Position numbers and translations under genes: made by a program
NCBI GenBank assembly: GCA_000434475.1
Contig: FR879558.1
Location: 1-8,918, forward strand
Reading direction: 5' to 3'
Source: Dialister sp. CAG:486
Lineage (GTDB): Bacteria; Bacillota; Negativicutes; Veillonellales; Dialisteraceae
Length of the DNA: 8,918 nt
Shown here: one piece after another, positions 1 through 5,168 of the stretch
How the letters are laid out: the number at the start of each line of letters is the position of its first letter
Position numbering within the stretch: the stretch's first letter is position 1
The notes under the pieces: generated by a model
Databases searched by the model: none
What the model saw: the letters and a program-made list of their open reading frames with translations, nothing else
Told to the model about the DNA's origin: nothing

Positions 1-127
1 TTCAGCAGGTTCTATAGGTTCTGAGGGTTCAACGGGGGTGGTGCGGCGCAAAGCGCCGAATTTATATTTGCGGCGAAGCCGCCACGAGAGCCCTGAACCC
101 ATCAACCTGAACCCTAAACCCCTTCTT
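1..127 (+). repeat. Mosaic intergenic repeat downstream of aroB
   Basis: Non-coding segment ending 0-7 bases from the aroB stop codon. It holds three GGTTC units spaced exactly 9 bases apart (from 8, 17 and 26). Two GC hairpins follow: CGGCGC-AAA-GCGCCG at 44-58 and GCGGC-GAA-GCCGC at 70-82, with an AT-rich stretch between them. The part at about 93-122 is a run of 7-base units of the GGGTTCA type, read on the minus strand. The same modules recur at 2101-2260 and 6545-6610. No intrinsic terminator with a T-run is visible for aroB, and the copy is cut by the window edge. Confidence 0.7.
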
Positions 128-1195
128 CTATTCCGTCACGATCCAGTCAGCGAGCGCTTCTGTCGGGACTTTCACAAGCTCTGCCCGGCCGATGCTTCTC
201 ATGACGACCAGCGTGATCTCCTTGCCGCGGCGCTTCTTATCGTGCAGTGCATGCGGAATAAGCTCCTCCGCCGGAACGCCGATGGCGGTCGGAAGCGCGA
301 GCTTCTTCAGGACAGCACGCAGGCGGTCGGTGCATCCGCTCTCCGTATAGCCGAGCTTTTCACTCTGCGCGGAAAGGAGACTCATGCCGATCGCGACGCC
401 TTCGCCGTGGGTGTAGGTGCTGTAATGGAAGTAACGCTCGATGGCATGACCGATGGTATGGCCGAAATTCAGCATCTGCCGGCTGCCATTGTCGTACTGG
501 TCTTCCTCTACGAATTTCGTCTTTTGCAGGACGCTCCGCAGGATAATCTCCTCGATATTCTTCTCCAGATCCTCCTTTGTCTCGATAGACTCGAAGAGCT
601 CAAAAAGCTCACGGTCACCGATGCATCCGTACTTCACCGCTTCGGCCAGGCCATCATGCACGTAGCGGGTCGGCAGGGTGGAGAGCAGGTCCGGATCGAT
701 GAATACACCCTTGGGCTGATAAAAAGCGCCCGCCAGATTCTTCCCGCTTCGAAGGTCGACAGCGACCTTGCCGCCGACAGAGCTGTCGATCTGCGCCAGA
801 ATGGTGGTCGGGATCTGGAAGAAATCAATGCCTCTCATGTAGGAGGCAGCGGCAAATCCCCCGAGATCCCCCGGAACGCCGCCGGAGAGTGTCACGAGTG
901 CATCGCTTCTTGACATATCAAAGCCGGCAAGCGCCTCCAGCACATCACCGAAGACACGAAGATTCTTGCTGGCTTCCCCTGCCGGTATGGCGATCACCTT
1001 CACGTCAAAGCCGGCGCCCTTTAGGATCTCTCTGATCCTTTCTCCATAGATGCGGCGCACATGATCATCCGTCACGACGGCGATCTTCTCCGCCTTCGTC
1101 AGCTGCCTCAGCTTTTCACCGACGCTCGAAAGAAGACCGCGCCCGATCTCGATCCGATACGAATCACTTCCCAGATCAACCTTCACTGTCTTCAT
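128..1195 (-). CDS. aroB: 3-dehydroquinate synthase
   Basis: Cytosolic enzyme that converts DAHP to 3-dehydroquinate, the second step of the shikimate pathway, using NAD and a divalent metal. The 355-residue product has the usual family length. Visible motifs are the NAD-binding SGGVPGDLGGF at 103-113, the IPTTILAQIDSSVGGK block at 128-143, and the expected metal ligands E185 (GLAEAVKYG), H246 (NFGHTIGH) and H263 (THGEG). The first glycine of the usual GGGV motif is serine here. The start at 1195 is chosen because AAGGAGG lies 10 bases upstream (1206-1212); an in-frame start at 1228 would read through this site. The gene overlaps the end of tyrA by 20 bases, so translational coupling is likely. 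It ends in TAG just before a repeat, and its terminator is not visible. Confidence 0.96.
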   Translation of the reverse strand: MKTVKVDLGSDSYRIEIGRGLLSSVGEKLRQLTKAEKIAVVTDDHVRRIYGERIREILKGAGFDVKVIAIPAGEASKNLRVFGDVLEALAGFDMSRSDALVTLSGGVPGDLGGFAAASYMRGIDFFQIPTTILAQIDSSVGGKVAVDLRSGKNLAGAFYQPKGVFIDPDLLSTLPTRYVHDGLAEAVKYGCIGDRELFELFESIETKEDLEKNIEEIILRSVLQKTKFVEEDQYDNGSRQMLNFGHTIGHAIERYFHYSTYTHGEGVAIGMSLLSAQSEKLGYTESGCTDRLRAVLKKLALPTAIGVPAEELIPHALHDKKRRGKEITLVVMRSIGRAELVKVPTEALADWIVTE

Positions 1196-2045
1196 GCATG
1201 AGTTCCCTCCTTCGTCTGCCTGCCTCATTCAGAAAAGCCTCCATTCCCTCGCTGTCCTCTCTCTCGATCGCATCCCTGAGCACCTGCAGCTTCTCGCTGA
1301 AACGGTCGATCTCATCCAGCAGCTTCTCACGGTTCGACAGGAAAAGCGATGTCCACAGACGACCGTTGATATCCGCCACGCGCGTCTCATCACGGAAAGA
1401 GCCGCCCATGAAATACTTCGTCTCTTTATTATAGGACTTGCTTTGGATGAGCGCCGTCGCGATGACATGCGTGAGGTCGCTCGTGTAAGCGATCGCACGG
1501 TCATGCGCATCGGCTGTCACCTTCGGCACATGCCGGCAGCCGAGCGCGCGCGCCATCTCCTCGATGAGCGTGATGTGCGAGGCGCTGTTTCCCGCCTGCG
1601 GGATGATGACATAGTTCGCGCCGAGGAAAATCTCTGCGTCTGACTGCGAGAGTCCTGCGCCTTCATGCCCGCACATCGGATGCCCGCTGATGAAATCCAT
1701 CCCTTTAGGGAGCTTTGCCTGAATTTTTTCGGCGAAATCATTCTTCACGCCGGCGATGTCTGTCAGCACGGCATCCTTCTTCAAAAGTCCGATCTTCTTT
1801 TCAATGAATGCCATCGTCCCCTTTTCCGGTGTGCAGAAAATGACGATGTCTGCGTCTTTCAGATCCTCTTCGGAGATCGAATCCACGATCCCCATCCGAA
1901 GTGCTTCCTGCGCGACACTTGCCGTGCGGTTGATCCCGATGACGCGGCTGCCGATGGCCTTGAAGCGTTTGGCAAAGGAGCCGCCCATCAGTCCAAGGCC
2001 GATGACGGCGATCGTAAAGTGGCTAAAGTCGTGATTGCTGTCCAT
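1176..2045 (-). CDS. tyrA: Prephenate dehydrogenase (tyrosine biosynthesis)
   Basis: Oxidative decarboxylation of prephenate to 4-hydroxyphenylpyruvate, the committed step to tyrosine, with NAD(P). The 289-residue product shows an N-terminal Rossmann motif GLGLMGGS (16-23), the conserved GHPMCGHE block (121-128), H181-D182, the helical SDLTHVIATAL (189-199) and RDETRVA (218-224). It ends without an ACT domain, unlike the longer Bacillus enzyme, so feedback by tyrosine may lie elsewhere. The start at 2045 is preferred over an in-frame ATG at 2114 because homology begins shortly after it and a promoter occupies 2085-2114. The ribosome site is weak (AAAAGAG about 10 bases upstream). The gene overlaps aroB by 20 bases and is separated from aroF by a 334-base repeat-filled gap. 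An arogenate dehydrogenase of the same family cannot be excluded. Confidence 0.93.
   Translation of the reverse strand: MDSNHDFSHFTIAVIGLGLMGGSFAKRFKAIGSRVIGINRTASVAQEALRMGIVDSISEEDLKDADIVIFCTPEKGTMAFIEKKIGLLKKDAVLTDIAGVKNDFAEKIQAKLPKGMDFISGHPMCGHEGAGLSQSDAEIFLGANYVIIPQAGNSASHITLIEEMARALGCRHVPKVTADAHDRAIAYTSDLTHVIATALIQSKSYNKETKYFMGGSFRDETRVADINGRLWTSLFLSNREKLLDEIDRFSEKLQVLRDAIEREDSEGMEAFLNEAGRRRRELMHEDSEG
1206..1212 (-). promoter_or_regulatory. Ribosome binding site of aroB inside tyrA
   Basis: AAGGAGG on the minus strand, 10 bases before the ATG at 1195 and inside the final codons of tyrA. It fixes the aroB start and shows that aroB is translated from the tyrA message. Confidence 0.85.
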
Positions 2046-2084
2046 GTATGTGCTCTTTTCTGTTGAAATCGTGTTGCTATGGTC

Positions 2085-2114
2085 ATTGTAATATATGAGA
2101 GGGAGAGGGTTCAA
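2085..2114 (-). promoter_or_regulatory. Predicted sigma-A promoter for tyrA-aroB
   Basis: On the minus strand TTGAAC (2114-2109) and TACAAT (2090-2085) are separated by 18 bases, placing the transcript start about 30 bases before the tyrA ATG. The -35 box lies inside a GGTTCAA motif of the intergenic repeat. It would give tyrA-aroB expression independent of aroF. Confidence 0.55.
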
Positions 2115-2376
2115 GGTTTGGAATTAGCCCATAGGGCGTGCTGTCCCTTGATTGTTTGTGAAAGAGGGGGAGCAGGTTCAAAAGGGTTCAGCAGGTTCAA
2201 AGGGGGAAGGTGGCGGCTTCGCCGCGAGTATATATGGGGCGATGCCCGAAGGTCTGCGAATAACAGGTTTCCCGTTTGGGATTTTCTGACATCGTACTTC
2301 TGACCGCGAATGACAAAGATTTCTCGCTTACGCTCGAAATGACGATACGAGAGTCTGCCATCTCCCAGTCACTAGT
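2101..2376 (+). repeat. Mosaic intergenic repeat between aroF and tyrA
   Basis: This gap is filled by repeat modules oriented against the genes. In order they are a TTAGCCCATAGGGCGTG hairpin start, GGTTCA units 9-10 bases apart (about 2173-2200), the hairpin GCGGC-TTC-GCCGC at 2213-2225, GAGTATATAT, the small hairpin GGGC-GAT-GCCC at 2237-2247, and a short palindromic element at 2317-2343. Next come two 7-base units (CCCAGTC, ACTAGTC) that run up to the aroF stop codon at 2380-2382. No credible small gene was seen here. Confidence 0.75.
2317..2343 (+). repeat. Short palindromic interspersed element, copy 1
   Basis: A 27-base sequence beginning AGATTTCTCG and ending CTCGAAATGAC. It is an imperfect palindrome and is followed by GATAC. 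Two related copies occur at 6632-6658 (inverted) and 6749-6775, the latter with the same GATAC extension. Similar short dispersed palindromes are common in many bacterial genomes. Confidence 0.7.
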
Positions 2377-2379
2377 CCC

Positions 2380-3396
2380 CTATATTTCCCTTCCCACGAT
2401 CGGGGCGAGCTTTCGAAGATCCCCCATCATATGCTCAAAGGTCTCTGGCGTGATGGACTCTGCGCCATCGCACCATGCATGCTCGGGATCATTATGTACC
2501 TCGCACATGATGCCATCTGCACCGGCAGCGATCGCTGCCATGGCCATGGACTCTACCATCCAGCGGCGGCCGGTCGCGTGGCTCGGATCGACGATGATCG
2601 GCAGGTGGCTCATGCGCTTCACCGCTGCCACCGCCGAAAGGTCGAGCGTATTTCTCGTCGCCTTCTCAAAGGTACGGATGCCGCGCTCGCAGAGGATGAC
2701 ATTGTGATTTCCCTCCGACATGATGTATTCCGCACTCATCAGCCATTCCTCGATCGTCGCAGACATCCCGCGCTTCAGAAGCACCGGCACATGGAGACGG
2801 CCGACCGCTTTCAGAAGATCGAAGTTCTGCATATTTCTCGCGCCGATCTGGATGAGGTCGACCTTCTTCTCCAAGAACATGCCGATCTTGTCTGCACTCA
2901 TGAGCTCCGTCACGACGGGGAGCTTCTCTTCTCTGGCTGCGGAGATCAGCATATCGAGCCCCTTCTCACCAAGCCCTTGGAAAGAGTAGGGGGACGTTCT
3001 CGGCTTGAACGCGCCGCCGCGCAGCATTGATGCGCCGGATGCCTTCACCGCCGATGCAATGGCACCGATCTGCGCCGGTGTCTCGATGGAGCACGGCCCT
3101 GCCATGACGACGAGCTTCTTCCCGCCGACCTTCACGCCAGCGACATCGATGACCGAGTCCTGCGGATGGAAGGCACGGCTCGCCCGCTTGTATGGTTCCT
3201 GCACACGCATGACCTTGTCGACCCATTCATTGCTCAGGAAATCGCGCTCATCGAGGCTCGTCGTATCTCCGACAAGTCCCAGTACGACCTTGCTCGAGCC
3301 GCGGCTTCTGTCGACCTGGAAGCCCTTCTCCCGAAGCTCATCCTCAAGTCTTTCGATCTCTGTCAGCGGTGCATTCTGTTTCATAACGATAATCAT
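2380..3396 (-). CDS. aroF: 3-deoxy-7-phosphoheptulonate (DAHP) synthase, type I-beta
   Basis: Condenses phosphoenolpyruvate and erythrose 4-phosphate, the entry step of the shikimate pathway. The 338-residue product has a ferredoxin-like N-terminal domain (about 1-70), which in the Thermotoga-type enzymes binds tyrosine or phenylalanine for feedback inhibition. The catalytic barrel follows. Visible active-site parts are GPCSIET (100-106), RGGAFKPRTSP (126-136), QIGARNMQNFDLL (183-195), LKRGMSATIEEW (207-218) and VDPSHATG (269-276). Likely metal ligands are C102, H273, E299 (CEVH) and D310 (CDGAES). The start at 3396 has GAGGAGG 7 bases upstream (3404-3410). It is the first enzyme gene of the aroF-tyrA-aroB cluster. 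No near-consensus promoter was found in the 100 bases before it, which suggests transcription through the tyrosine-rich unit upstream. The TAG stop lies directly against a 7-base repeat. Confidence 0.96.
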   Translation of the reverse strand: MIIVMKQNAPLTEIERLEDELREKGFQVDRSRGSSKVVLGLVGDTTSLDERDFLSNEWVDKVMRVQEPYKRASRAFHPQDSVIDVAGVKVGGKKLVVMAGPCSIETPAQIGAIASAVKASGASMLRGGAFKPRTSPYSFQGLGEKGLDMLISAAREEKLPVVTELMSADKIGMFLEKKVDLIQIGARNMQNFDLLKAVGRLHVPVLLKRGMSATIEEWLMSAEYIMSEGNHNVILCERGIRTFEKATRNTLDLSAVAAVKRMSHLPIIVDPSHATGRRWMVESMAMAAIAAGADGIMCEVHNDPEHAWCDGAESITPETFEHMMGDLRKLAPIVGREI

Positions 3397-3411
3397 ACGA
3401 ATTCCTCCTCT

Positions 3412-3425
3412 TTGCCTTCAGGCAA
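3412..3425. promoter_or_regulatory. Palindrome just upstream of the aroF ribosome site
   Basis: TTGCCT-TC-AGGCAA is a 14-base near-perfect palindrome one base upstream of the aroF Shine-Dalgarno sequence. It could be a repressor operator or a small hairpin in the leader RNA. Only its symmetry and position support a role. Confidence 0.35.
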
Positions 3426-3496
3426 TGCTTCTATTCTACGGTATACGTTCTTCGAAAGAAATGGATTTATGGATTCAGGGGAAGCCCACAAACTAC

Positions 3497-3697
3497 GTTT
3501 GAAAGCGGGGATGAGGGATTAGGAGTGACTAGTGACTAGTGACTGGTGACTTGAATACCGCCTTCGGGCATCGCCACTATTTATACTCCGCGGCGCTTCT
3601 GATTTTTATGCGCCGCACCACCATTCCTAATTCCTCATTCAGACAAAGTTTCATTCACAATCAAAGGGCGACACGCCCCACGGGCTAACCCTGAACC
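3497..3697 (-). repeat. Composite MITE-like intergenic element between the leader unit and aroF
   Basis: A full copy of the repeat family in minus orientation. On that strand it runs through GGTTCAGGGTTAGCCC, a TGAATGAAA end, GAATTAGGAATGG, the hairpin GCGGCGC/GCGCCGC (3616-3610 and 3596-3590, 13-base loop), GAGTATAAATA, GGCGATGCCCGAAG, four 7-base units of AGTCACT type (3551-3524), and CTTTCAAAC at 3505-3497. The part from 3657 to 3497 (161 bases) is bounded by TGAATGAAA and GCTTTCAAAC, an imperfect inverted pair. It starts a few bases after the terminator T-run, so it appears inserted between terminator and aroF. Confidence 0.75.
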
Positions 3698-3708
3698 ATT
3701 CCCCTAAC

Positions 3709-3738
3709 AAAAAAGGACAGGCTCTCGTGGGCCTGTCC
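3709..3738 (-). terminator. Intrinsic terminator (putative attenuator) after the Tyr-rich ORF
   Basis: On the minus strand GGACAGGC (3738-3731), an 8-base loop and GCCTGTCC (3722-3715) form a perfect 8-bp stem, extendable by one A-T pair. Six T residues (3714-3709) follow. It is the clearest rho-independent terminator in the window and lies 16 bases after the stop codon of the 40-residue ORF, upstream of aroF on the same strand. Confidence 0.9.
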
Positions 3739-3754
3739 TCGATTCCTATCCTGC

Positions 3755-3877
3755 TTATCTGGAAGGGGTGATCCGCTCATGAGAATTCGTGTATGCCAAA
3801 TAGCCGCAGCCATAATAATAGCTGACGGTAAAGTCATACGCATATGCAGTTCTCATGGTGTCAGAGATCTGTCTCAT
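3755..3877 (-). CDS. 40-residue tyrosine-rich small ORF, putative leader peptide of the aro operon
   Basis: A 40-codon ORF with ATG at 3877 and TAA at 3757-3755. AAGGAAG lies 7 bases upstream of the ATG, a near-consensus promoter lies before it, and a strong terminator after it. It encodes seven Tyr (residues 12, 14, 20-22, 26, 29) and one Phe (16), clustered in the middle, including Tyr-Tyr-Tyr. Six of seven Tyr codons are TAT. Three of four Arg codons are AGA, unlike the CGC-rich neighbouring genes. No Trp is present, and no membrane segment or known domain is seen. It is co-oriented with, and upstream of, aroF-tyrA-aroB. The arrangement matches leader peptides of amino-acid attenuators (the pheA leader is rich in Phe). 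It is therefore inferred to sense charged tRNA-Tyr. A stand-alone small protein or a non-coding RNA of about 190 bases is the alternative. Confidence 0.65.
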   Translation of the reverse strand: MRQISDTMRTAYAYDFTVSYYYGCGYLAYTNSHERITPSR

Positions 3878-3909
3878 GGTGGTTCTTCCTTTCGTTCGAA
3901 GTTATACCA

Positions 3910-3938
3910 AGTATAGCCAGCGCCCTGTCAATTGTCAA
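3910..3938 (-). promoter_or_regulatory. Near-consensus sigma-A promoter for the Tyr-rich unit
   Basis: On the minus strand TTGACA (3938-3933), a 17-base spacer and TATACT (3915-3910). A second overlapping pair, TTGACA (3931-3926) and TATAAC (3906-3901), has a less favourable 19-base spacer. Transcription would start near 3903, about 25 bases before the ORF. It is the best promoter match in the window. Confidence 0.8.
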
Positions 3939-3968
3939 GAAGATTTATCGGGGCGCAATGTGATTAGT

Positions 3969-4186
3969 GTGACTAGTGACTAGTGACTTGTGACTAGGAG
4001 ACTAGGAGACGGGAGACTTCAGATTTTAGACTTCAGGCTTCTGACTTCTAAAATCTCCTAGTCTCCAAGTCTAACGTCTCAAGCGGGCATCGCCACCATC
4101 TATACTCCACGGCGCTTCTATATCGTTATGCGCCGCGCCACCATTTCGCATTTCTAATTTCTCATTCAATCGAGGCGTTCAAACGC
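3969..4186 (-). repeat. Composite intergenic element between the leader unit and the YbjN-like gene
   Basis: A second minus-oriented copy of the family. It has a GCGTTCAAACGC palindrome (4175-4186), AATGAGAAATTAG, a 6-bp hairpin CGGCGC/GCGCCG (4110-4115 and 4130-4135), TATAGATG and GGCGATGCCCG. A diverged tract of 7- and 8-base units (GTGACTA, GGAGACTA) spans 3969-4008. Unlike the copy at 3497, its variable part contains a large inverted repeat and a few ACTTCAG-like units. The 4187-4210 stretch shows nothing further. Confidence 0.7.
3997..4066. repeat. Long inverted repeat inside the heptad tract
   Basis: GGAGACTAGGAG (3997-4008) is the exact reverse complement of CTCCTAGTCTCC (4055-4066). 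Nested inside, AGATTTTAGA (4021-4030) is the exact complement of TCTAAAATCT (4047-4056), and TCAG/CTGA form a further inner stem. The whole could fold as a cruciform or RNA hairpin. It has no T-run and is not a typical terminator. Confidence 0.75.
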
Positions 4187-4210
4187 AATCTATTGGCTGC
4201 CGCCAAAGCC

Positions 4211-4239
4211 TTGCCCCCTGCCCCTCGAACCGCTATAAT
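4211..4239 (+). promoter_or_regulatory. Predicted sigma-A promoter of the YbjN-like gene
   Basis: TTGCCC (4211-4216), a 17-base spacer and a perfect TATAAT (4234-4239). The predicted transcript starts about 40 bases before the ATG at 4288. Confidence 0.65.
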
Positions 4240-4287
4240 AAAGTCACATTAAAATTTTCTCCGCACATGGTGCAGAAAGGCTCTCTC

Positions 4288-4788
4288 ATGGCTGACAATA
4301 CGATCCCATTCCCGACAAAAGGCAATTTCAATAAAAATCTCAAGGCAGATGCATTTGAGTCCTACCTCAAGAAGGAAGGGCTGAATTTCTTCCGCCGTCA
4401 GGATGCACATGACTCCTACGACACCGTCGTCTTCATGACCGCACTGCCTGCGGGCAAGCACCGCCTGGTCTGCGCCGTCATCACGGACAACAGCATGTAC
4501 ACCATGATCCGCGTCCACCTCGGCACCGCGCCGAAGGGTCCGGCCAGAAAGACCTTCGTCCCTTTCCTGAACAAGCTGAATGGGGAGCATGCCATCGTGA
4601 AATACACGATCGGCAGCGATGACAACGTCTTCCTCGATGTCTGCGTGACCTCCACGAGCGAACACTTCGACCCCGAGACCGTCCGCGACACGCTGAATGT
4701 CCTCGTCTTCCATCTGGGTGAATGCTACGAAGACGTCGCCCGCCGTCTCGATAAGCCGGGCGATGCCACAGACGGATTCTCGCTGTGA
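4288..4788 (+). CDS. YbjN-like domain protein
   Basis: A 166-residue soluble protein resembling the YbjN family, whose fold is related to secretion chaperones and whose biochemical role is unsettled. Family-like traits are an N-terminal AFESYLKKEGLNF helix-turn, alternating strand segments in the first half (VVFMTAL, RLVCAVI), a central FVPFLNKLNG, a strand FLDVCVTS, and a C-terminal helix around VLVFHLGECYEDVARRL. No signal peptide or membrane segment is seen. The start at 4288 is preferred over ATG 4267 because AGAAAGG (4274-4280) sits 7 bases before it. It is monocistronic, with its own promoter upstream and a convergent gene downstream. Its TGA stop is followed after one base by a tract of 7-base repeats. 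No function beyond the family name is claimed. Confidence 0.72.
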   Translation: MADNTIPFPTKGNFNKNLKADAFESYLKKEGLNFFRRQDAHDSYDTVVFMTALPAGKHRLVCAVITDNSMYTMIRVHLGTAPKGPARKTFVPFLNKLNGEHAIVKYTIGSDDNVFLDVCVTSTSEHFDPETVRDTLNVLVFHLGECYEDVARRLDKPGDATDGFSL

Positions 4789-4789
4789 T

Positions 4790-4845
4790 GGGGACTGGAG
4801 ACTAGTGACTGGTGGCTAGGGATTAGTAGCTGGGGATTAGGATTT
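4790..4845 (+). repeat. Diverged 7-base repeat tract after the YbjN-like gene
   Basis: Eight consecutive 7-base units in strict register starting one base after the stop codon. They are GGGGACT, GGAGACT, AGTGACT, GGTGGCT, AGGGATT, AGTAGCT, GGGGATT and AGGATTT. The unit type drifts from G..GACT to G..GATT without loss of register. Confidence 0.8.
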
Positions 4846-4871
4846 CTGGACACCGAGATTTTGAGACTTTG

Positions 4872-5112
4872 AGACTTCAGACTTCAGACTTCAGACTTCA
4901 GACTTCAGACTTCAGACTTCAGACTTCAGACTTCAGACTTCAGACTTCAGACTTCAGACTTCAGACTTCAGACTTCAGACTTCAGACTTCAGACTTCAGA
5001 CTTCAGACTTCAGACTTCAGACTTCAGACTTCAGACTTCAGACTTCAGACTTCAGACTTCAGACTTCAGACTTCAGACTTCAGACTTCAGACTTCAGACT
5101 TCAGACTTCAGA
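4872..5112 (+). repeat. Perfect 34-copy heptanucleotide tandem array (AGACTTC)n
   Basis: 241 bases of an uninterrupted 7-base unit: 34 full copies plus 3 bases, with no mismatch in a base-by-base phase check. It lies between the convergent 3' ends of the YbjN-like and oxidoreductase genes. All three plus-strand frames are open and would encode the same heptapeptide repeat (RLQTSDF). There is no ribosome site and only a TTG start, so it is treated as non-coding. Perfect identity implies recent expansion by slippage and probable copy-number variation. Confidence 0.97.
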
Positions 5113-5137
5113 TCCGTGTAAGAACAGAAAAAGTAAT

Positions 5138-5168
5138 CCTAATCCCTAATCCCTAGTCCCTAGTCCCC
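5138..5168 (-). repeat. Telomere-like heptads with a G-quadruplex motif at the oxidoreductase stop codon
   Basis: On the plus strand CCTAATC, CCTAATC, CCTAGTC, CCTAGTC and CCC. On the minus strand this is four G-runs of 3-4 separated by ACTA, ACTA and ATTA, matching the usual G3-N4 quadruplex pattern. The oxidoreductase stop codon TAG (5162-5160) lies within the first G-rich unit, so the structure would form at the end of its coding sequence in RNA. Confidence 0.75.

Noticed and set aside
38..913. Long plus-strand open frame opposite aroB
   Set aside because: Shadow of aroB, whose motifs are complete on the minus strand; the frame starts inside a repeat hairpin.
3590..3616. GC-rich hairpins of the repeat family as intrinsic terminators
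   Set aside because: The 7-bp stems have 13-14-base loops and are followed by GGAGTATAAATA, not a T-run, so they do not fit rho-independent terminators.
3700..3903. T-box riboswitch upstream of aroF
   Set aside because: No conserved T-box sequence (such as GGGUGGNACCGCG) and no specifier stem was found; the terminator follows a translated-looking ORF instead.
4249..4713. Minus-strand open frame opposite the YbjN-like gene
   Set aside because: The plus-strand gene has a promoter, ribosome site and family resemblance; this frame has none.
4872..5112. CRISPR array
   Set aside because: The repeat is a continuous 7-base unit with no spacers, and no cas genes are present.
4869..5156. Open frame encoding a repeated RLQTSDF heptapeptide
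   Set aside because: It is the direct result of a stop-free 7-base unit, has only a TTG start, no ribosome site, and all three frames are equally open.
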